From: Leptidea sinapis
Lineage: Eukaryota; Arthropoda; Insecta; Lepidoptera; Pieridae
Assembly: GCF_905404315.1 (NCBI RefSeq)
Contig: NC_066269.1
Location: forward strand, 248,001-312,000
Length of the DNA stretch: 64,000 bases
Reading direction: 5' to 3'
Part shown: in pieces, positions 45,443 through 56,825 of the stretch
Numbering within the stretch: position 1 is the first letter of the stretch
How the letters are laid out: each line of letters opens with the position of its first letter
Made by a program: the position numbers and the translations under genes
Notes under the pieces: generated by a model
Databases searched by the model: none
The model's input: only the letters and a program-made list of their open reading frames with translations
Told to the model about the DNA's origin: nothing

Positions 45443-46955
45443 TTAAAATGTTACTAATGTAGTAGGTTTGTTCCAGTACAACACTCGACGGCAGAAGGAC
45501 AACACTCTGGTAAGTTTTCTTAGAGATGAAAATCTCGAAAATATATTTTCGTCTTTATCACTAGTTACAGTGTGACTACTAATCTTATGTTTGCGTTCTT
45601 CCAAAGATGTGTCTCTCTCTTCTCCCTTGCTACAATCTATGTACCTACTGTACAACCACTCAGGGCCCAGTTTCCAGAGGTCATTGCGTACAAACTCTGT
45701 TGCAGATAATCCCCTGGAAGCGCAATCAGCGGGATTTTCTTTTGGATATAACATGGGACCACTGATTTCCATCCAACAAGGTATGTATTTCGGAAACTCT
45801 ATTGGCAATGAAGGTCTTCCATCGACTTGGATGGCTTCTGAGCCAAGCCAAGACGATAGAAGAATCCGTCCAAGCGTGAGTTTGATGTTTAGGAGCATCA
45901 AGAATGAGACCAACTTCATCTAAAAGTCTTGCTAGCAAAACAGCTCCACACAGCTCAAGACGTGGAATTGAGACCTGCTTTATGGGTGCTACCCGAGTTT
46001 TTGAAGTTATCAAACTCACATGCACGTTGCCACTATTATCAATTATGCGAGCATAAACAACAGCTGCATAGGCTGCGTTTGATGCATCACAGAACCCATG
46101 TAGTTCTTGACATTGATCAGTTAAATTCGATCGTATCCATCGAGAAATGCGAACGGTTGTAAGAGATTTCAAATCATTCGTGAACTCCAACCAGCTTTTA
46201 AGCAATGACTTAGGAAACTCGCTATCCCAATCAACGCCAGATAACCATAGCTGTTGGATAAATATTTTAGCCTTGTTCACAACTGGTGCTATCCAACCCA
46301 ATGGATCGAATAGACAAGCAATGTCGGAAATAATCTTTCGTTTGGTTATTGGTGATTCCACCGAAGAAAGCTTGACAGTGAACTGAAACTTGTCCTCTTC
46401 TCTATTCCAGGTGAGTCCTAGTATTTTCATTACTTCATCAATTTTAATTTCCATGGCTTGATTAGACTCGCTGTTTTCCACCTTAATCTCTTTAAGCAAC
46501 TCCTGACTATTGCTAGAAAACTTTTGTAATGGAAATCCACCACGATTCAGTAATTCCGTCATCTCTTCATATATTTGCATGTCTTCGGCTACCGGACATT
46601 AAATCATCGATATAGAACTCCTTTAGTATTATATTTGAAGCCAACGGAAACTCTTTACCATAATTACGGACTAGTTCTTGAAGAGTTCGCACAGCCAAAT
46701 ATGGTGCTGATGATGTACCAAAAGTGACTATTAATAAACGAAAATGTCTTATTACATCGTTTGGGTCATCACGCCATAATATACGTTGATAATCTGCGTC
46801 GCTCTCCGCCACCTTCACTTGTCGATACATTTTGACAATATCTGCGACGAGTAAATCGGGTAACAACGCCATCGCATGAGTAAATGTCGTAACCCAGGCT
46901 GAAGTGTGGGACCAACCATTAAGTCATCATTTAATGATACCCCGTTGAATCTAAT
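45443..46955 (-). pseudogene. BEL B RT and RNase H, copy 1
   Basis: From right to left: FNGVSLNDDLMVGPTLQPGL at the truncated start (about 46950-46880), a frameshift, LLVADIVKMYRQVKVAESDA, FGTSSAPYLAVRTL and catalytic YIDDL (46603-46614). Then in 45726-46580 ILGLTWNREEDKFQFTVKL, IACLFDPLGWIAPVVNKAK, ELHGFCDASNAAYAAVVYA (RNase H) and WTDSSIVLAWLRSHPSRWKT; in 45443-45919 NPADCASRGLSATEFV. The N-terminal RT fingers are missing. Confidence 0.88.
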
Positions 46956-47330
46956 AATAATAATAATAATCTAATCAAACTGTAATCGATTACACTCTCT
47001 GTTTCCTCCCAGGACCCAATACTTGTGACGCATAAATGCTGATGTTAGGCGGGTTCCGCCATGTAAGGTAAGTTTATGAGTCTGATAAATTAAGAGCTCT
47101 GATAAACGACAGTTGGTTGGTATGATTATAGGGTGTTTTCTTTCTCAACTGATAGGAGCATTCCTGAGACGACCACCAACTCGAAGTAAGCCTTCCTTAT
47201 CTAAGAAAGGATTTAATTCGGTTAATTTACTTTTGTTTGGCAACTTATTACCTTCCTTAATACAATTTATTTCCTTCGAAAATTCGATCTGCTGCACTTG
47301 TTTAATAATAGAAGAATGATAGTTTTAGCT

Positions 47331-49061
47331 CGTGTTAATTCTGACAGTGTCAAATAACGTTGTTTATATTGTTGTCTAGACGCAAACCTTAATAGCCAGG
47401 CGGTTATTCTGACGACCATGATAATTGAACTATATTTTGATAGAAGATCTGGAATGATACTGTTTTCTGATTGTTTTTCTGTTATGGTATTAACTTTTTT
47501 CGAAATTTTCTTCTCGACATCCGTAGAATAAGACTGTTTTTTGTCTTGTAATAATCTGCCAGCTGAGAGACAGTTAATCCACGACTTGCACAGCCAGCAG
47601 GGTTTTCCTCGGACTTTACATAGCGCCAAGATGTTGGTGGTATAACGATACATATTTCTTTCACTCTATTTGATACAAAGGCTTTCCATCTGTCGGGATC
47701 ACCGTTCAGCCAACCCAATACAATCATGGAATCGGACCAGCCGTAGATTTTCACATCATAATAGCTCATACATTCCTTAACTTTTAACATTAATTTGGAA
47801 AGCAACAGAGCACCGCTTAATTCCAGCTTCGGTAGCGATGTATTTGATTTAGTTGGTACTAACCTAGCTTTCCCAACAAAGTTGTATCATTGTACAAGTG
47901 TGTCGTCACTCCTTTTAATTCTGCAATATATGACGCACGCGCATTGCCTTAAGCGATGCGTCACAGAAGCCGTGTAATTCAATACGATCACTTTGTTTTG
48001 TCCCTATCCAACGATTTATTTTCAAGTTATTAATCTTGATTATGATATCTTGCTTTATCTGTGACCATTCTGATTGAATTTCTTCCGGCAAAGTATCGTC
48101 CCATTTGATATCTGCTGTCCACACACGTTGAAATATGATTTTTAGCTTAGTTGATAGTGGTGCTAACCAGCCCAAAGGGTCAAATAGTTTTGATATATCG
48201 GATAGTAAGGAGCGTTTAGTATCGGGCTTAGTTGTTTGTTCTATTTTAGTGTCAAAAGAAAATGTATCTTGTTGGGGATTCCAGCTGAGTCCAAGGATTT
48301 TGTTATATTCGAGCTGTTTAAAGTTAAATTGCATCATGCATTGCTCATGTCTGAGTCATTGTTTAATTGAATTATTTCAGGGACATTTGAGTGCCATTTT
48401 CTAAGATTAAATTCACCTGATTTTAATAAATTTGATGCAACGGAGTGACCCCCATGGACCAGGTCATCCATATAACATGATTTCTCAAGGACATCCGGAG
48501 CTTGATCTTGATATTTCTCATTGTTATTGCTGAAGCTTGATCGTTCGTTTGATGCTAGGAACTAGCAACTAGGAACGTCATCATGGCTAGGAACGGGGCG
48601 GCTTTTGTTCCGTATGTTACCGTAGCCAATTGATACTCCTTTAAGGATTGGCTTGTGTTGTCACGCCATATGATTTTTTGATATTTTTGATCTATAGGAT
48701 TGACCCAAATCTGTCGGAACATATTTTCACAGTCGGTAGTAAATGCAAATTGATATTGTCTCCATTTGATTATTAGAGCTTGCAAGTCCTGCTGTAGATT
48801 TGGACCACTGGCCATGACGTCATTCAAACTGTTACCTGACGAGGTCTTTGACGCATTAAACACAACTCTAAACTTAGTAGTTGCGGCTTCGCTCCGTTCA
48901 ACACTATGATGTGTCAAATAACAATCTGGAGTATAATTATCTGTAACCGGTATCATATGACCTAATGATATATATTCTTGCATGAATGATTTATAATGAT
49001 TTTCCATGTTTTCATTCTTACAGAACTTTCTTTCCAAAGATCTAAACTGAGCGATCACCTT
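47331..49061 (-). pseudogene. BEL A RT and RNase H, copy 2
   Basis: The same broken frames as at 32020-33750: IVLGWLNGDPDR (47482-47805), ILGLSWNPQQDTF (47915-48337), YMDDL at 48463-48474, and TKFRVVFNASKTS (48555-49058). A single base difference at 48703 changes Gly to Val in IWVNPIDQ. Confidence 0.88.
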
Positions 49062-49075
49062 GGACTTGGAGTCAC

Positions 49076-50171
49076 CTAAACTTCAAAATTTAATTTAAAT
49101 GGTAATCTAACCTCATATCTACCGTCTTCTCGTCTAGTAGTTGTTCTTTTAAAAAGGTCAATACAATGTTGATCTTCTACTGATATCTCATTTTGCTGTG
49201 TGATATCCTCTATTTGCCAGAACTTTTGTATGTCAATTAAGTCGTTTAGTATTACATTACACTGCAGGGGTCTCACATTGCCACTTAAGATCCAACCCAA
49301 ACGAGTGTTTTGAGCAATAGCAAGTAGTAACTCTTGATAAAATTAAGGAATAAATAGCAACCCCAAGTAACATGTCTATTGGACGACTGGTATTAAAATC
49401 GGGATCTGCTAATGTTATGTTATGTAAATAAGGCCATGCTGGTTTGCTGAATGAATGACTGGGTAGATTTTTCACAAGATTTTTTATGATAAGACCTTTG
49501 GTTTCAAATTCAAAATCGCTGTTTACAGATAGCATTTGATGTGCAAAATTCCCATACAATTGTTTTCATTTGAACCAATTCCAGAGATCACACCTTGGCA
49601 TTTGAAACGAGGCAACCCTAGGCGCTGCGCCGCGTTTTCAGTGATAAGCGACGCCTGCGATCCCTGGTCTAGTAAAACGCGTAAATAGATGTATGATCCT
49701 TTTGATGTTTGAACTTTTATAACAGCTGTTGCTAATAGGACATCTGGAATTTCATTTTGTAGTGACACGTGAGAATTGCTACGAATAGCGTTCGTTGACT
49801 CCGGCGCCGACGGTGCTGCGTTTGCGAATTTCCTTGAGGTCGTTGCACTATGCATGTGTGCACCGTCCGATTGTGTAAACGCCTCATGCAGTAAAGTATT
49901 ATGTGCCTGATTGCACTCACGACACTTTTTATCGGAGATACAAGCCGTTATGGCAATGAAGGCAATTTTGACAAATATTAAACTTTGTGATTGTTTTTCG
50001 TTTTGATATTGGAGGCATTTCTAGAAATTGTCGGCAGTAGAATATTCCGTGGTCATCGTTTCTGAATATGGGACATTTATAATATTTACTCGTATAAACA
50101 TTTTAATTGTTGTAAATTGATTGCGACATATTCCGTGAAATTGATTGCTTGACATTTGAATTATTTTGATA
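49076..50171 (-). pseudogene. BEL A protease and gag zinc region, copy 2
   Basis: This repeats 33765-34860: the LLDQGSQASLI protease in 49523-49855, its downstream frames at 49257-49559 and 49076-49300, and the Cys/His zinc region just before the hAT element at 50195. No difference from copy 1 was noticed. Confidence 0.85.
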
Positions 50172-50194
50172 CTTTGAACTCGAAGTCATTGAAC

Positions 50195-51872
50195 CAGTGG
50201 CGGATTTACCAGCAGGCTGAGTAGGCTGGAGCCTAGGGCGGCAAATTTACTTCATATTTTTTAAACGACTTCAAAAAAGGAGGAGGTTCTCAATTCATCT
50301 GTGTTTTTTTATGTTTGTTACCTCAATCTTTTCCACTGGGCGAACCGATATTGACGATTCTTTTTTATTGGAAAGCATATACTTCAAGGGCAGTATAGTG
50401 AGTTTGGTTAAGTTCTGATTACGTCCATTAGAATCCATTACAAAGTATCGGAACTCTTCAATTCTTATGAGCAAATTAACGATACTCGGCCGAATCTTTT
50501 TTATGCTATTTGGATATTTATCTCATCTATTATAACAAAGTTATGGTCAAGTAATTAGTAGTCGTAGTCGAATATGATGGTCAATAGGACTCCTTAACGA
50601 CTTACAGTGAGGGTGCGATCTGTGCAGAATTTCTAACTGTCTGTAATCAAACAAGGCGCTTATGTTCATTGCTACATTGAAAAATTTAGTATATCCACAC
50701 ATGTTTAGACAAATTGTAAGTAAGTGTACTTCAAATTCACTATTCCAAAACAATAGATATAATATGCACTAAGTACAGATAGAGATAAATTACTACCTTC
50801 TACTGTCTTGAAATTAATGAATTTGATGAATGAATTTTTAGAATAACGCCATAGCGATTCGATATTATGGTCGAAATTTAGTATTTTTTATATATTTTCT
50901 TTACTGATAACTGCTATAATTTTTTCTCCGTGTACCCAATAATTATGAGATGACAAGTTTGCTAATTGTCAAATTCAATTTCAAAAAGTTATTTCTTAAA
51001 GCGTAAAAATACTGACTAAAATTGACTAATTACTATTAAATAAAAAACTAATTCCTTATCTTATAGATATATAGTCTTTTGGTTTAAATTAATCGATTAA
51101 CTGGTATTTGAACGACTGCGACTTGACGGTAAAAAAATGCCTTTCACAAAATATGAAGTTAGTCAATTTGCTGATTAGAAAATTGAAAAAGTGGAAACGG
51201 CGGTAATGGTTGTATGTTGTATGAGTGAGTTGTTACCATCAGTTCTGATGGTAACGATGATGTATCTTAGATTTAGAAATAGACTTAGTTCACGAGTGCG
51301 TACCGTTTCAAAGCTACCTTTCGTCTGAAAGAATTTCAATAAAACCAATTTCTGGTTCATTAAAAAGTGCCTTCATTCTTGCGAGAACAAAATCTAGGAA
51401 ACATTTATCCAAACTTGGATATAGTACTTCGTATGGTTCTTTCTTCGTATTTTCTTTACACCAGCGATAAATTGTTCAGATGAAAGAAGCTTCTCTTGCT
51501 TGAAGAGAGTAAAGAACTACCTACGATCGACTTTAAGTCGAGAAAAGCTAAACGGTTTAGCTCCCTTACAGCTTACCTTACTTTAAAAGTGGTACATGAT
51601 TGAGATATTTTTTGCATAAAATAATATTTTTTGATAATTCTTTGGTGAAAAATAATCAAGGATCTAACACGGTACCATAGTTCTCAATGATACTAAACAA
51701 ACGGTTTCCCGTTTGTTTAGTATCATAGTTTATGTAACGAGGATGATGGAGCACAAATCATAAGGTTGGAATTTTATTGATAGAAAATTGATATCAAAAT
51801 TTAAAGGCGGCATAAATTTAATAGCCTACAGACGGCAAATACTACAAACTACAGGCTGTAAATCCCCCACTG
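50195..51872. mobile_element. Non-autonomous hAT-type element, copy 2
   Basis: Identical in structure to the element at 34884-36561, with CAGTGGCGGATTTAC and GTAAATCCCCCACTG ends and the same cattgaac target duplication (50187-50194 and 51873-51880). Because flanks and insertion site are the same, the element was present before the tandem duplication and is not an independent insertion. Confidence 0.87.
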
Positions 51873-51900
51873 CATTGAACTGTTGTAATTAGGGTTTCAT

Positions 51901-53150
51901 ATAATAGATTTACCCTGCGCCTCTTGCTTGCGTTTAGAACTTTCCATTGTTGTAAACTTATTTTCTATAAATGATAAAAATTCTGATATAATGGGTACTT
52001 CTCTCGGCTGCTTTACTGATGCTACGTTTCACTATGGGTCTCGGAATCTAATTTTTGACATAAAATATAGACCAATAGTGGGTCCCACGTGTCGATATTA
52101 ACATCAAGATTTTTAGTGGCATTTAAGGTCTCACGTGTAGTATCATGGATTCTTTTCAGATGGTTTACTGATACCTGCTGCATAATAGGAATTCCAAATA
52201 ATATGTCTAAGTGAGAATTGAGAATTAATTTCTTATGATCGTATGTATGGGTTAATATATCCCAGCAAGTGGCGTAGTTGCCTGATGATATTGTTAAATG
52301 TTGTATGAGTCGCTCAGCCTCACCTTTAAGTTTAGATTTCAAAAACTGCATCCGCTGAGCGCTCGATAGTGTAGGGTTGTTGCTCTATAAATAGATCCTT
52401 AAATGAGGTCCATTGATGATAGTTACCGTTGAAGCTGGGTAGTTCTAATTGGGGTGTAGCATGTTCTCGGTGGGATGACGACCACATTTTCCTATTGATT
52501 TCGTTAATAATTTCGGTACACTTTCATTCAAATCTGAAGTATTTAGCTTCATATTCTGATTCGCGGCCACACAACTCGCTGTCCAGCTCCCAATGCAACG
52601 AGTCGATCGCTGACCAACGAGCTTGGATGATACGCAGCAGATGATCGAACTCCCACTATTCCCTTATATTATCAAGCTTGATATTAGAGATGCTATGTTC
52701 GAAGGCTTTGAAATGACTACTTTGCTTCCTTAACATTTCATCAGTTTTGCTAGTTACGCTTTGAGAACGAGATGATGAGCCTGGTTCTGTGATTTGAATA
52801 GAACTCGGCATGCCGATAGGTGTAGCCGGCTTAATAAGCGGAGTCGAAGGTCTGCTAGTATCGGCCCTTGGCTGGTAATTTTGTATAGTAGCCCTTATAT
52901 TCGATAACCTATCCCTTGTTACGTCAAACTTATTTGATAAGAAATAGAGGTGAGACTTATCCTCAAACCCACATAATTTTATATGATTCGATTGATACTC
53001 ATGCCAATAATTATGTAACGTTTCTAATCGCTGCTTCATATAGGTTGACGTTTTACGATCAGATCCGTCTTTTTTGAAGTTGGTAAATACCTGCTGAATT
53101 GCAGCGGTGATCTGCTCCTGAGTTTGTAGGAAGTCTTCGATGTTGGACAT
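51901..53150 (-). pseudogene. BEL A gag, copy 2
   Basis: Repeats 36590-37839, with the start at 53150, a stop at 52656 and the continuation in 52022-52351 (LKSKLKGEAERLIQHLTISS). The damage is the same as in copy 1, so the frame breaks predate the duplication. Confidence 0.83.
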
Positions 53151-53362
53151 ATTTGCTGGTGATTATGTTATTGCGTTGATATAGGTAAAGCAAATAAAAG
53201 TATACGCCTTAATTGGATGGTTATCGTACGAACCCCGGCTTACGATGTGAAGTAATCTGATTGATCTTGATTTTTGCTCCGATAACTGCAGTGTAAATCC
53301 TCACTTGCAACAAGATTCACGTACACCGAATATACGTCACATAAGTCACTCGCGAGGTCACT

Positions 53363-53650
53363 TTCGAAGGACCAAAAAGATGTATGAGATACACCTTTAA
53401 TGATAAGTCCGAGAGAAGTAAAAGTCTTTGATAGTTGATATATTGATTGTTGATAAGTGATAAGTGATATATTGATAGTTGATAAATGATATGTTTATGA
53501 GATACGCGCGGCGTGATTGAGTACCGATAACGAACTGATTGTCCAAATGACCTAAGTTAATGCATGTGGCGTAAAAGTGCGTTGGCCTCTGTCTGTATGT
53601 AAAATGTCTGCATATCAGTAACATAACAATAAAATAATGACAGACTAACA
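53363..53650 (-). repeat. BEL A 5' LTR and primer site, copy 2
   Basis: The second copy of the LTR at 38070-38339 (here 53381-53650) and primer site TGGTCCTTCGAA (53374-53363). One substitution (G at 53639 against A at 38328) was noticed. Confidence 0.75.
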
Positions 53651-54376
53651 TAATTATAAAATAATTTATAAATATTGTTTAATTAATTATTAATAAAAAG
53701 TTTAACGTTTCATTTCATCACATTACCATCAGAACGTCCTGCTCATCTTGTCCCTTATTGTCATAAAAAAAATTAGAAATTTATTAGTCGAATAAAATAA
53801 TCACTCACTTAACCACGGTTAAGTTTTTTCTTAAAAAGTTTTTTATTTAATAATTATAAATGAAGTGGCAGTATATTCTGATACTCATAGCATGGCAGCT
53901 TTTATCATACTGCAAGGTCAGTGGGATTTCATCGAATAAAAATCTATTTGGATCCCTGTGGGTTCTTTGAGGGTTGGTGTCACAAACATTCTCGAATAAA
54001 TTACTATTGAATTTCACAAAAACACACATGACCTTTTATAAAGAGTTCGCCTATTAAACTAAATAAATATCTGTTACATTGTTATAATGAATGTGCGATC
54101 CGTTTTCAATAGCTAGTTATAGTTATATGCAAGCGTTGTAACTTGTAATACTTTGTTTTTACATTTGTGTCCAATACAGCATTGAATCAACTGCACGTGT
54201 TTTCTTTAAAATCAATCACCTCAAACAAATCTCGACCTTAACTCCGTAACAATGAACTTCACATTTAAACCATGACATATTACAGCATGTACTTAGTAGT
54301 AAGATAGAATACTGGCAAATGTGTAATATATTTTTTGCTTTATTTAGTAGATTACACAATTCCTTTTTTGAATAGG
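53651..54376. other. Unassigned AT-rich flank, copy 2
   Basis: Repeats 38340-39065. Nothing is recognised in it. Confidence 0.5.
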
Positions 54377-55905
54377 TTAGTGCATAAATATGTAATGTAA
54401 TAAAGAGGATTTTCCATATCTGGGTTGACCTCTTCCAAAAAAATCACAACATTCACAGTTGAATTTAGTAAAGACTCTTGCAGCTAAGTACCCACTAACA
54501 TAATATACAACTGGTTGCTGTTCAAAGCTGCAGAGTGAACTTTCAAAATATTCCATTTCTGAATCTTCAGGCAAATACAGCACAGGGTAACAAATGTAAG
54601 TATCACTCCCTGAATCTACATTTGGTACAGAATTTGGCTCTAAGGTAGACTCTGATTTCTGTGTTAATAATTAATTAAAAGATATAAAAAAGTTGATATA
54701 ATCAACTTCACAATTTGAATCATGGGTCTGCCGACCTGACAAACGTGAGATTACACAGGATTTTAAAGCAGCCTTACACATGGTATTTCTGTTTGTTGCC
54801 CTGTACTGTCTTATGTTAACAAACCAATTATTCAAGGAATCTTGGTTTAAGTTGCGTAAATACAAATATTTTAAATTAGCCTTTATTAAGAAAATGCCAA
54901 ATACCTTTCAATGATTTTAAAGATGTTTAAAAAAACCTTTAATGCAACACACATTTCGAGATTGAATTTGCAAGTAAGATTTTTAAACATTTTACTTTGT
55001 CAATCTTAATATATATAAATCTCGTGTCACAATGTTTGTCCTCAATGGACTCCTAAACTAATGAACGGATTTTAATGGTGATTACTTCATGGAGTGCAGT
55101 TTGGTCCAACTTGAGAGATAGGGTAGTTATTATTTCGATTTGGGACCCATAAATATTTTTATTTTCAATATTTGTTTTGTATGGACATATTTTCTATGAG
55201 AGAATTTAGTGACGCACGGTTTGACAGTTCCGCTGTGAAACAATTTCATTCTAACAACAGGGAGCATATTTACGAAATAATTTTTGATGTTTTGAAATAT
55301 AAAACAGTTGTTTTTTTTTACTATTTACAGAACAACGTCTGTCGGGGCAGCTAGTATATTTTAAATAATAATTCCAAGGTTCGTCATTTTCTGATTATTT
55401 TGATACATTTAGCCAAATGCCTTTTTTGACGTCCTTTGGTGACGCTCGTCCATTAGTGCAGTCGAAAAGTTTGTCCATTTCTTCAATAGCACATGCAGTG
55501 TTGTAAATATATTCTAAATTTGAACTGCTCCCCACCATCATCTTCAAAACTGCAGCCATCCTATTGCTTAGTGCTTGAGCTGCAAAATAAACACACATTT
55601 AAATTTTGTATGTCAGATTCACAACTGAATTGAAGCTGTTGAAGTATGGGTTGTGAAATGAAATGTAAAAAATTTATATTTCTTTTTTCTGCTTCTTTCA
55701 AATGACACCATTTAGCAATTTTTCTTTCGAATTTCACTATGCCATCATGGAAAAATTTGTTTCAAATTGATTTAAAAAGATGTGGAATGTCAAACACAAT
55801 GAACGCATTTTTTTCAATGACAAAAAAATTATTTTAATTGCAAGGGATAGGTAAAGTTATTACAGTTTTATTATACAATAAAGGATTCTGAGCATTTGAA
55901 TTTGG
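54377..55905 (-). pseudogene. P-element/THAP9-type transposase remnant, copy 2
   Basis: The same four pieces as at 39066-40505 (54377-54583, 54671-54865, 55395-55598 and about 55700-55810). This copy also keeps 109 bp that extend the frame upstream of the catalytic block: the minus strand reads FFVIEKNAFIVFDIPHLFKS and, further up, CDMPVQIQMLRILYC, in the place where related transposases have a CD.. and ML..L pattern. This shows the longer form is ancestral. Confidence 0.72.
55004..55354 (+). mobile_element. Small non-autonomous Helitron, copy 2
   Basis: Second copy of the 351-bp Helitron (TC start at 55004, CTAG end at 55354, between A and T), at the same site in the P-type remnant. Confidence 0.8.
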
Positions 55906-56280
55906 ACAGGCATATCACATTTTTTCAAAAAATGAGTTATAAAAGCAGCCATGCTAATTTAGATATAGCGAGTTTTTTACAAAAACACCCATGTCGATAT
56001 CTTTATTAATCTCGCAGATAATAAGCTGTCAAATCCAGCCACTTCAACAAATGAGTTTTGTAAAAAACAGTCAGCTTGGTGTAAGATGCAGCCAATTTTG
56101 ACCTACCAAATTTGAACCTAGCTAAAAAAATACATATATATATATATATATAAATACAATATATTGCATATTTTGATCTGCAAAGCCATTGCCGCGGATT
56201 CAAACAAATGTGATATTTTACAAAAGAAAAGGCTTTATAATTAAAGTGTGCTATTGTAACCAAAGCTACTCTTATACATG
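55906..56280. other. AT-rich sequence with a (TA)n run, copy 2
   Basis: Repeats 40506-40860, including the short AT dinucleotide run at 56131-56152. No gene is recognised. Confidence 0.45.
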
Positions 56281-56825
56281 AGTAAACGGTCTGACTGGAC
56301 GTGGTTCACAAGAGGTGGTTACGGTGGTCAGTACGGCTTACGCTGGCCGCTCTCCGGGTGACCTTCTGGTATCCTAACATAAAGACGGACGCGTCCATCG
56401 AAAGCAAGGGAGAAGGCCTGGCAGTTAGTCTGGATATAGCGAAGGCCTTTGATCGTGTATGGCACAAGGCGGTTCGCTCAAAACTTCCATTCAACCAACA
56501 ACCACCTCACTGAGTGCAGCATACAAGTCGTCAACGGTTATTGCTCGGATTCAAAGCCCGTGCACACTGGTGTTCACAAAGGCTGTATGCTATCTCCTAC
56601 ACTGTTTCTTCTGCATATCAATGATACATGATGATGCACGCCTCCAACATGCATTGCTATGTAGACGACAGTAGTGATGCCGTATACACGGGCCATGCGG
56701 GGCTCTCTCGAGACTTGTGTCTTCTATCGAGTCCTCTGTTGAGAAGGTTGCGGAATGGGGTAAAATGAACCTTTTCCAATTTAAACCCCAGAAGACTCAA
56801 GTTTTCGTTGACCCATTGCACATGT
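56281..56825 (+). pseudogene. LINE reverse transcriptase scrap (LINE F), copy 2
   Basis: Repeats 40861-41405 with the same DIAKAFDRVWHKAV and YVDDSSDAVYTGHAGLSR blocks and the same frame breaks. Confidence 0.75.

Larger units (their letters stand above)
31686..46994. repeat. Tandem duplication, upstream copy (15,309 bp)
   Basis: This whole block recurs in the same orientation at 46997-62414. The constant offset is 15,311 up to about 40,500 and 15,420 afterwards, the difference being one 109-bp indel. It contains most of BEL A with its hAT insertion, the P-type remnant with a Helitron, a LINE scrap and BEL B lacking its last 10 bp. Two substitutions were noticed between copies (33392/48703 and 38328/53639). 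Confidence 0.95.
43675..46994 (-). mobile_element. Internally deleted BEL/Pao element (BEL B), copy 1
   Basis: Minus-strand order: a stub of the 5' LTR, RT without its N-terminal part, RNase H, integrase, complete 3' LTR. Gag and protease are absent. The 3' LTR side is flanked by gggac (43670-43674). In this copy the other end is cut 10 bp short of the LTR terminus by the duplication breakpoint; the complete end is in the downstream copy. Confidence 0.88.
46997..53650 (-). mobile_element. BEL A fragment, copy 2
   Basis: The second copy of BEL A starts in the integrase zinc domain at 46997 and runs to the 5' LTR at 53650. It lacks the integrase core, env-like gene and 3' LTR, which lie left of the breakpoint. 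Gene content and damage are as in the upstream copy, offset by 15,311. Confidence 0.9.
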
